From contig NZ_JNXE01000009.1 in the NCBI RefSeq assembly GCF_000716605.1, positions 1-64,000 on the forward strand: a stretch of 64,000 nt of DNA, written 5' to 3'. The stretch comes from Streptomyces sp. NRRL F-525 (GTDB taxonomy: Bacteria > Actinomycetota > Actinomycetes > Streptomycetales > Streptomycetaceae). The notes under the pieces are model-generated. The model saw only the letters and a list, made by a program, of their open reading frames with translations. It had not been told where the DNA came from and searched no databases. Made by a program: the position numbers and the translations under genes. The first letter of the stretch is position 1. Each line of letters opens with the position of its first letter. Shown here one piece after another: positions 1-5,963 of this stretch.

Positions 1-49
1 TCCCCCCTCCCCAGCCCCACCCACCCCCGGCCCCGCCCCCCCGCGCTCT

Positions 50-118
50 CTGGAAGCCGGGGCCATTCCTAACCAGTAAAAGCCTGCGAGGGTGGTTAGA
101 TTTTCCCCCGGCTTCCAG
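50..118. repeat. Nested inverted repeat carrying CTAACCA-N17-TGGTTAG (copy 1 of 3)
   Basis: Outer arms at 50-62 and 106-118 are perfectly complementary over 13 bases (CTGGAAGCCGGGG against its complement). Inside, after a 6-base unpaired strip on each side, the arms CTAACCA (69-75) and TGGTTAG (93-99) enclose 17 bases. The same outer stem / 6x6 internal loop / inner stem / 17-base loop plan recurs at 45556-45612, and the inner motif recurs at 32925-32955. Function unknown: it could be an operator for a dimer pair, a structured RNA or a small repeat family. The repeat is seen directly; any role is inference. Confidence 0.7.
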
Positions 119-126
119 CAACCACC

Positions 127-245
127 CACCGGGGGCTGGCCGCTGAGCCGAGGCGGCGTGCTGGCGAGACGGCAGCGCGCACGCTCGTACCCCCACACCC
201 CACCGGCAGATAGCCGCTAAGCCCACCCGGCGTGCAGGCGAGACG
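127..245. repeat. Pair of imperfect 45-base direct repeats
   Basis: Bases 127-171 and 201-245 align without gaps and agree at 36 of 45 positions, best in the shared segments GCCGCT, CGGCGTGC and GGCGAGACG. The period is 74 bases. They lie in the gene-free left end of the window. No reading frame with Streptomyces-like codon use runs through them, and their role is unknown. Confidence 0.55.
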
Positions 246-319
246 CGGACGCGGCCCCTCCACACCGGCCGGCAACTCAGTTCAGACAGGGGGATGTCTG
301 CCTGGCCACCCATCCCTCC

Positions 320-464
320 GGGCCACTCGCTCGCTTCTCAAACGGGCTGGAGCGGCCCTAGTCAAGGGTGGAGCGAAGCGGAATCGCCGAAGGCGACGCG
401 ACCGCAGGGAGCGCCCTTTACTCGGGCCGCGGAAGCCCGACACTGGCCAAGAAGCGAGTGGCCC
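320..464. other. Structured non-coding segment closed by a 12-base inverted repeat
   Basis: GGGCCACTCGCT at 320-331 is exactly complementary to 453-464. Within it are shorter nested pairings: AAGGG near 366 with CCCTT near 416, and TCGCC-GAA-GGCGA near 384-396. No convincing coding frame is visible, and the EamA gene ends just beyond at 474 on the minus strand. It could be a structured RNA, part of the 3' region of the EamA transcript, or debris of a mobile element. Together with the two repeats to its left it accounts for most of the 473 bases before the first gene. Confidence 0.4.
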
Positions 465-473
465 AACGTTCAC

Positions 474-1394
474 CTACACCTCTACGTTCGCCTTCCCCCG
501 CCCCACCTGTGTCCGCACCGCCCCCATGCTCGCCGCAATAACCAGCGCGATAGCCATGGCCTCAGGAACAGACAGCGCCTGATGAAGGATCAGGAAGCCC
601 GCGGTTGCCGCCACAGCCGGTTCCAGGCTCATCAGGATGGCGAAGGTCGAGGAGGGGAGGCGGCGCAACGCCAGGAGTTCAAGTGTGTAGGGAAGGACCG
701 AAGACAGGATCGCCACCGCGGATCCGAGGGCGATCGTCGCCGGGTTCAGGAGCTTCGTGCCTGACTCCACGACGCCGAGCGGAAGAAAAACCACCGCCGC
801 CACAACCATCGCCAACGCCAACCCATCGGCCTGCGGGAAGCGGCGTCCCGTACGAGCGCTGAAGACTATGTACGTGGCCCACATGGCTCCGGCCCCTAGG
901 GCGAAGGCCACGCCTACAGGGTCCAGGCTGCTGAAGCCTCCGCCGCCGAGGAGGAAGACGCCGGCCAGGGCAAGTCCAGCCCAGACCGCGTTCAGCGCAC
1001 GCCGGGACGTCAGGACCGAGAGGGCGAGCGGGCCCAGTACCTCCAGCGTCACCGCCGGTCCCAGGGGGATGCGGGCCAGCGACTGGTAGAAGAGGCCGTT
1101 CATCGCGGCCATGGTGATGCCGAAGATGACGACCGTGCCCCAGTCGGCCCGCGAGTGGCCCCGCAGGCTCGGCCGACAGATCACGAGGAGAACCACCGCG
1201 GCCACCAGCAGCCGCAGCGTCACCACACCCAGCGCCCCCACCCTGGGCATCAGCGTCACCGCCAGCGCACCGCCGAACTGCACCGAGACACCCCCGGCCA
1301 GCACCAGACCCACCGGCCCGAGCGAGCCCCTGCGGCGCGGGGCGTTGGTCGGAGTGGCCACGGGGACGGGGGTCGTCGTACTGGGGATGCTCAC
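474..1394 (-). CDS. EamA-family (DMT superfamily) transporter
   Basis: An integral membrane protein of about 306 residues with roughly ten hydrophobic segments in two halves, the layout of EamA/RhtA-type exporters of amino acids or other small metabolites. The family is recognised from motifs such as LGPAVTLEVLGPLAL in the first half and the Ala/Glu-rich SLEPAVAATAGFL near the end. A GTG at 1394 is chosen because GGAAG lies five bases before it. An ATG at 1433 would add 13 polar residues and has no clear ribosome site. Its substrate cannot be read from the sequence. A small dyad lies upstream at 1450-1465. Confidence 0.85.
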   Translation of the reverse strand: MSIPSTTTPVPVATPTNAPRRRGSLGPVGLVLAGGVSVQFGGALAVTLMPRVGALGVVTLRLLVAAVVLLVICRPSLRGHSRADWGTVVIFGITMAAMNGLFYQSLARIPLGPAVTLEVLGPLALSVLTSRRALNAVWAGLALAGVFLLGGGGFSSLDPVGVAFALGAGAMWATYIVFSARTGRRFPQADGLALAMVVAAVVFLPLGVVESGTKLLNPATIALGSAVAILSSVLPYTLELLALRRLPSSTFAILMSLEPAVAATAGFLILHQALSVPEAMAIALVIAASMGAVRTQVGRGKANVEV

Positions 1395-1449
1395 GGGGGC
1401 TTCCAGGGCTCGGTTCAGCGCGCATTCGTCCATCACGATGCACTGCTCG

Positions 1450-1465
1450 GTCCATGGTAATGGAC
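1450..1465. promoter_or_regulatory. Small dyad upstream of the EamA gene
   Basis: GTCCAT-GGTA-ATGGAC is a perfect 6-base inverted repeat 56 bases before the chosen GTG. It sits in the 70-base gap between the EamA gene and the 3' end of the ABC exporter gene. It may be an operator. No regulator gene lies beside it, so this is only suggestive. Confidence 0.3.
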
Positions 1466-1506
1466 TTCGACAGGTGTGCGAACCCTTTATGCAACTGTCA
1501 TTGAGG

Positions 1507-3546
1507 CTAGTCCCGGAACAGGGGCCTACCGTCGGGGAGGGTGGTGGGCATGGGCCCGAAGAGAGGATCGGAGTACAGGGGATCGGAGTACTCCGGGTAC
1601 TCGGGCTGCGGGTAGGCCGGTTGATACGTCGACCCGTACGGCGGCTCGTACGTCTGCGGCGCCCAGCTCTCGACGAAGACCGGCGCCGCGGGGTAGCCGT
1701 AACCCACGCCCGCCTCCGCGAACGACGGCAGCCTCAGCTCCCCGGTGTCCATCACCGCGTTGTTCTGCGACCGGTGCAGCCGCGAGTACGCCCCGCCCAG
1801 CGCCATCAGCTCGGCGTGCCGGCCCGTCTCCACGATCCGGCCCCGGTCCACGACCAGGATGCGGTCGGCGTCGGGGGCGAGGTTGAGGTCGTGGGTGATC
1901 ATGATGGTCGTACGGCCCGCCATCAGTCGGCGCAAAGGCTTCACGACCCGGCGGGCGGCCATCGAGTCCAAGCCGGTGGTCGGTTCGTCGAGGACCAGGA
2001 CCGGGGCGTCGCGCAGGATCGCGCGGGCGATCGCCAGGCGCTGGAGCTGACCGCCGGACAGGCGGGCCGAGTTGGGGTCGACCTTCGTGTCGTAGCCGTC
2101 GGGGAGGCGGAGGATGAACTCGTGGGCGTCGGCAGCGACAGCCGCGTCCATGATCGCCTGCTCGCTCGCGCCGGGGCGGCCGCAGGCGATGTTCGCGCGG
2201 ACGGTGTCGTGCAGGACCAGGGTCTCCTGGGGGAGCAGGGTGACGTACTCGCGCAGGCGGGCGAGGGGGAGGTCCCGCAGGGGGACGCCGTCGAGCAGGA
2301 CATCGCCGGCATCGGGGTCGTAGAAGCGGAGCAGCATTTTGGAGACGGTGGACTTGCCGGCGCCGCTGGGGCCGGTGACGATCACCAGTTCGCCGGGGTT
2401 GACGGTGAAGGAGAGGCCCTCAAGGGCCGCTCGGTCGGCTCCCGGGTAACTGAAGGTGACGTCGCGGAGTTCGACCGTGCCGTCGGGGCGGCCGGTCTCG
2501 GAGTCGCGGGCGGGGTCGGTGACGGAGGGGCGGACGTCGAGGATCTCGATGAGGCGTTCGGCGCCCGCGGTGGCGGCGGTGATGGTGAGGCCGAGTTGGG
2601 CCAGGCCGCGGACGGGCGGGTAGAGGTAGCCCAAGAAGGCCGAGAACGCGAGGAGTTGGCCGAGGGTCATGCGGCCCGTCGAGATCTCCCACGCGCCGAT
2701 GCCGATGACGGCGAGCACGCACACGGTCTCGATGACGGAGACGAGTTGCTCGTACGCCTCGTTGAGCCGGGTCGAGCGGACGGAGGCGCGGAACCAGGCG
2801 CCGGCCTCCTCGTTCAGGCGGCGGCGTTCGGCGTCGCGGCGGCCGTAGGCCTGGGTGAGGACGATGTTGCCGAGGGACTCCTCGACGACCGAGGTGATCG
2901 CGCCGTCGGCGACCCGGCCCTCGCGCGAGACGTCCTTGATGGAGCCGGAGAAGCGGCGGGCCGCGACCCAGAAGAGGGGGGCGAGGACGAAGGTGGCGGC
3001 CGCGAGGTCCCAGCGGAGCCAGAACGCGGCTGCCGCGTAGAAGAGGGCGGAGAAGAGCGCGGAGGCGGTGCCTATGACGCCGGAGACGACGAGGGTCTCG
3101 ATCGCCTCGACGTCGCTGGTGAGGCGGGACAACAGGTCGCCCTGGCGGTGCCGTTGGAAGAAGTGCGGGGGCAACTGCTGTACGTGGTCGAAGACATGCT
3201 CGCGCAGTCTCATGACGAAGCGTTCGGTGGCCCAGGCGGCGAGGGAGTTGCCGGCGTACGAGACGAGCGCGCCGACGAGCGCGACGCCCAGCCACTTCAC
3301 GGCGGGGCTCCAGAACGCGCTCAGTGAGCCCTTCGCGAGGGCGCGGTCGGTGAGGTCGGCGAAGAGGAGGATGGCCTCGGTCTCGGCGAGCGCGCCGATC
3401 ACCGTGCACACCCAGACGAGGACCAGCCAGCGTCTGAGACCGCGGGTCAGCGGCCAGAAACGACGGAAAGCGGTGCGGGCGGGAATGGTGGGAGTTCCGT
3501 AGTCCTCGTCGTATTCGAGGTCTTCCTCGTCCGTATCCATGTCCAC
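1507..3546 (-). CDS. ABC exporter, fused membrane and ATPase domains
   Basis: A 679-residue half-transporter of the lipid/multidrug exporter type. The transmembrane domain covers about 40-330. The ATPase domain has Walker A GPSGAGKST (392-400), a Q-loop glutamine at 440, the signature LSGGQ (496-500), Walker B ending LVLDEP (about 517-522) and the switch His near 552. It probably works as a homodimer in the membrane. Odd features are an acidic start (MDMDTDEEDLEYDEDYG) and an 80-residue Tyr/Pro/Glu-rich tail after residue 600 with repeats such as EPPYGSTYQP and SDPLYSDPLFGP. The start ATG follows GAAGGGG. The substrate is unknown. Confidence 0.9.
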   Translation of the reverse strand: MDMDTDEEDLEYDEDYGTPTIPARTAFRRFWPLTRGLRRWLVLVWVCTVIGALAETEAILLFADLTDRALAKGSLSAFWSPAVKWLGVALVGALVSYAGNSLAAWATERFVMRLREHVFDHVQQLPPHFFQRHRQGDLLSRLTSDVEAIETLVVSGVIGTASALFSALFYAAAAFWLRWDLAAATFVLAPLFWVAARRFSGSIKDVSREGRVADGAITSVVEESLGNIVLTQAYGRRDAERRRLNEEAGAWFRASVRSTRLNEAYEQLVSVIETVCVLAVIGIGAWEISTGRMTLGQLLAFSAFLGYLYPPVRGLAQLGLTITAATAGAERLIEILDVRPSVTDPARDSETGRPDGTVELRDVTFSYPGADRAALEGLSFTVNPGELVIVTGPSGAGKSTVSKMLLRFYDPDAGDVLLDGVPLRDLPLARLREYVTLLPQETLVLHDTVRANIACGRPGASEQAIMDAAVAADAHEFILRLPDGYDTKVDPNSARLSGGQLQRLAIARAILRDAPVLVLDEPTTGLDSMAARRVVKPLRRLMAGRTTIMITHDLNLAPDADRILVVDRGRIVETGRHAELMALGGAYSRLHRSQNNAVMDTGELRLPSFAEAGVGYGYPAAPVFVESWAPQTYEPPYGSTYQPAYPQPEYPEYSDPLYSDPLFGPMPTTLPDGRPLFRD

Positions 3547-3549
3547 TGT

Positions 3550-3602
3550 CCCCTTCGCTTTCCGTCATCAGAATTCTTTGGATTTTCGAATTCGGGAAAG
3601 AA
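3550..3602 (-). promoter_or_regulatory. AT-rich promoter-like region of the ABC exporter gene
   Basis: Between the terminator at 3603-3633 and the ABC exporter start lie about 50 bases that are far more AT-rich than their surroundings. They hold two GAATTC sites (near 3571 and 3588), which are rare in this genome. The exporter promoter must lie here because a terminator precedes it. No single -35/-10 pair stands out. Confidence 0.35.
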
Positions 3603-3633
3603 AAGAGGGCCGACTGCGTGGGTCGGCCCTCTT
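3603..3633 (-). terminator. Rho-independent terminator of the 42-residue peptide gene
   Basis: A perfect 12-base stem (3603-3614 with 3622-3633, arm AAGAGGGCCGAC) has a 7-base loop. Read on the minus strand it is followed by a T-rich run (TTTTCTTTCCC). It begins 12 bases beyond the stop of the small gene at 3645 and ends its transcript. Confidence 0.85.
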
Positions 3634-3644
3634 CTACTGCCGGT

Positions 3645-3773
3645 TCAGCTGTCCTGGCCGGGCAGCGGCTTCGGCAGCGGCTTGGGCTCGTGCTTCTTGC
3701 GCGGCTTCGGGGGCGGGGGCGGCAGCTGCTGCTTCTTGGGCTTGGGCAGCGGGGCGAGCTTGTTGAGGCCCAT
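3645..3773 (-). CDS. Lys/Pro-rich 42-residue small protein
   Basis: A short frame starting ATG with AGGAG six bases before it and ending in TGA. It encodes MGLNKLAPLPKPKKQQ, then a run of five prolines, then repeated KP/RKK/KPLP units. About a third of the residues are Pro and a quarter Lys/Arg. There is no signal peptide or membrane segment. A good ribosome site, its own strong terminator and a 248-base upstream region make it a real gene rather than chance. It lies downstream of femX. The function is unknown; a basic proline-rich chain could bind RNA, acidic polymer or cell-wall components. Confidence 0.7.
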   Translation of the reverse strand: MGLNKLAPLPKPKKQQLPPPPPKPRKKHEPKPLPKPLPGQDS

Positions 3774-4021
3774 TCCGAACTCCTAGGTTGTGCAGTGGAA
3801 TTTGTGCGTCAAAGTCGAGCGTTTTACCGCCCGGGGAATTCCCGACACCCAGAAACTTACACGGCCCTGTAGCCAAGTCGCAGCAAAGTCGTCGAGCGAT
3901 CGGCAAACATGGGCTGTGAATACCTTTGTGAATCCTGAGTTACGGCCGCCAACCTGAGAGTTCTCTGATAAAGCTGAGAGCAGCCTTAATGAACCTGTGC
4001 TTCCGCCCTCAGACGGAGCCC
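3774..4021 (-). promoter_or_regulatory. Gap between femX and the small basic peptide gene
   Basis: The 248 bases hold no gene on either strand. They are more AT-rich than the flanks and contain a perfect 10-base palindrome GGGAATTCCC at 3834-3843, about 60 bases upstream of the small peptide start. The promoter of that peptide is expected here. No terminator hairpin with a T run is apparent after femX, so read-through from femX is possible. Confidence 0.35.
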
Positions 4022-5149
4022 TCAGCGGCGCGCCATGTAGAGGTCCAGCGCCTTGTGCAGCAGCCGGTTGAGGGGGAAGTCCCACTCCCCCAGGTACTCG
4101 ACGGCCTCTCCGCCCGCGCCGGCCTTGAAACGCAGCAGCCCCAGCAGGTGGTTGGACTCCTCCAGGGTGTCGGTGATGCCCCTGAAGTCGTATACGGCCG
4201 CGCCGAGTTGGTGAGCGTCGGTCATCATGCGCCACTGCATCGCGTTGTTGGGCTGCACCTCGCGGCGGCGGCTGGTGGAGGCGCCGTAGGAGTACCAGAC
4301 GTGCCGGCCGACCGTCAGCATCGTGGCCGCGGCGAGGATCTCGCCGTCGTGGTGGGCGAGGTAGAGGCGCATGCGGTCGGGGTGTTCGGCGGTGAGGGCG
4401 GTCCACATGCGCTGGAAGTAGGGCAGCGGGCGCGGGATGAAGCGGTCGCGCTCGGCGGTCTCGGCGTACAGCTCGTAGAAGGCGGGGAGGTCGTCGTAGC
4501 CGCCCTGGACCACCTTCACGCCGGCCTTCTCGGCCTTCTTGATGTTGCGCCGCCATTGTTGGTTGAGGCCGCGGTGGATGTCGTCCAACGAGCGGCCCGC
4601 GAACGGTACTTGGAACACGTACCGGGGCTGGCCGGCCGCGAAGCCCTCCTCTCCCCCGGCTTCCGTCTGCTGCCAGCCCGCGCGGCGCAGGCGGTCGGCG
4701 ACCTCGTAGGCGCGGGGTTCGTACGACGTGGGCGCGGCGTCCTTCAGCCGGCGCGCGTCGGGGTCGGCGATCGCCGCCTTCACCGCGTCCGCGCTCCAGC
4801 GGCGTACGACGACGGGCGGGCCCATCTTCACCGTGAACGCGCCCTGCGACTTGAGGTGCGCGAGCATCGGGTCGAGCCAGCGGTCGAGATCGGCGGCGTG
4901 CCAGTCGATCACCGGGCCCTCGGGCAGGTACGCGAGGTACTTCTTGAGTTTGGGCACGGGCCGGTACAACACCAGCCCCACACCGACCAGTTGCCCGCTC
5001 GTCTCCTCGAACCACCCCAGGCTCTCCGCCCGCCAGTCGGGCTTCACCGCACCCCACGACGGCACCTGCATATGGCTGGCGGAGGGGCGCGCGGCGATGA
5101 ACGCGAGGTGTTCGGCGGGGGTGATGGGGCGGAGACGGAGGCTGGTCAT
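4022..5149 (-). CDS. femX: FemX/FemAB-type peptidoglycan bridge aminoacyltransferase
   Basis: The 375-residue product matches the FemXAB family, which uses aminoacyl-tRNA to add the first cross-bridge amino acid to lipid II at the cytoplasmic face of the membrane; in Streptomyces the bridge is a single glycine. Family traits visible are the paired GNAT-like folds, the opening LRPITPAEHLAFI, the stretch VGVGLVLYRPVPKLKKYLAYLPEGP and the segment LNQQWRRNIKKAEKAGVKV. The full length is as expected. ATG is preceded by GGGAG at a six-base distance. It is followed by the small Lys/Pro-rich gene on the same strand. Confidence 0.88.
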   Translation of the reverse strand: MTSLRLRPITPAEHLAFIAARPSASHMQVPSWGAVKPDWRAESLGWFEETSGQLVGVGLVLYRPVPKLKKYLAYLPEGPVIDWHAADLDRWLDPMLAHLKSQGAFTVKMGPPVVVRRWSADAVKAAIADPDARRLKDAAPTSYEPRAYEVADRLRRAGWQQTEAGGEEGFAAGQPRYVFQVPFAGRSLDDIHRGLNQQWRRNIKKAEKAGVKVVQGGYDDLPAFYELYAETAERDRFIPRPLPYFQRMWTALTAEHPDRMRLYLAHHDGEILAAATMLTVGRHVWYSYGASTSRRREVQPNNAMQWRMMTDAHQLGAAVYDFRGITDTLEESNHLLGLLRFKAGAGGEAVEYLGEWDFPLNRLLHKALDLYMARR

Positions 5150-5201
5150 ACGCGGGCTCCCTGACGGATCGAAAGCGTGGTCGAACGGCCAGCCTAGGCA
5201 G

Positions 5202-5963
5202 TCACCCGCGCCCGTCCCGGGGTCCGAACACCTCCAGCGCCTCCGTGTCCGACGCCCGCGCGTTGAGGAAGTAGTCCGCCCACTGGGCGATCTCCGGGTA
5301 GCCGGACTCGCGAGTGAGGCGGGCGATCGCCGCCGGAATGTCGTACGGCGTCACCCGCAGGTCCGTGCCGGGGCCGAGCAGGCACCAGTGGGCGCCGGGG
5401 CGGCCGTACGGCATGCCGACGCTGCCGGGGTTGACGATCAGGCGGCCGTGCGCGAGGCGGATGTACGGCATGTGGGTGTGGCCGCAGACGATCGTGCGGA
5501 TGTCGTCGTCGAGGCCGGTGAGGACCTCCGTCCAGCGGGCGGGGCGGGAGTCGACCAGGACGACTTCCTCGTCGTCGCGGGGAGTCGCGTGGCAGAACAG
5601 GACCCTGCCCAGGCCACGGATCGGAAGGGTGAGCGTCTTGGGGAGGGTGGCCAGGAAGTCGATCTGGTCGGGGCGGAGGGCGGTCGCCGCGTAGGGGGCG
5701 ATGGGGTCGGGGATCTCGGTGCGTTCGCCTCTGCGGTACTCGACCAGTTCGCGGTCGGCGTTGCCCGAGATCCACAGGACCCGGTCGGCCTCGGCTCTCA
5801 ACAGGTCCACCACTTCCGCCGGTTGGGGGCCCGCCGTGATGTCGCCGGTGAGGACGACGCGGTCGGCGGCGGCCACCTCCGGTTCGGCGAGGACCGCTTC
5901 CAGGGCGGGGAGTACGCCGTGGATGTCGGAGAGGACGGCGACCCGGGCCGGTTCGTCGGTCAC
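5202..5963 (-). CDS. Calcineurin-like metallophosphoesterase (YfcE/MJ0936 type)
   Basis: A 253-residue cytosolic phosphoesterase with all family metal-binding motifs in order: LSDIHG near residue 10, GDITAGP, GNAD, CHATPRDDE and CGHTHMPY. The last carries the GHTH metal ligands, and VNPGSVGMPYGRP follows. The start is the GTG at 5963, which overlaps the TGA of the upstream oxidase as GTGA, so translation is probably coupled. The longer frame upstream is coding sequence of the oxidase on another frame. The substrate is unknown. Confidence 0.85.
   Translation of the reverse strand: MTDEPARVAVLSDIHGVLPALEAVLAEPEVAAADRVVLTGDITAGPQPAEVVDLLRAEADRVLWISGNADRELVEYRRGERTEIPDPIAPYAATALRPDQIDFLATLPKTLTLPIRGLGRVLFCHATPRDDEEVVLVDSRPARWTEVLTGLDDDIRTIVCGHTHMPYIRLAHGRLIVNPGSVGMPYGRPGAHWCLLGPGTDLRVTPYDIPAAIARLTRESGYPEIAQWADYFLNARASDTEALEVFGPRDGRG

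Noticed and set aside
232..764. Two rightward open frames in the left end of the window
   Set aside because: Their codon use is not Streptomyces-like, the products are Arg/Pro-rich low-complexity, and they run into the antisense of the EamA gene.
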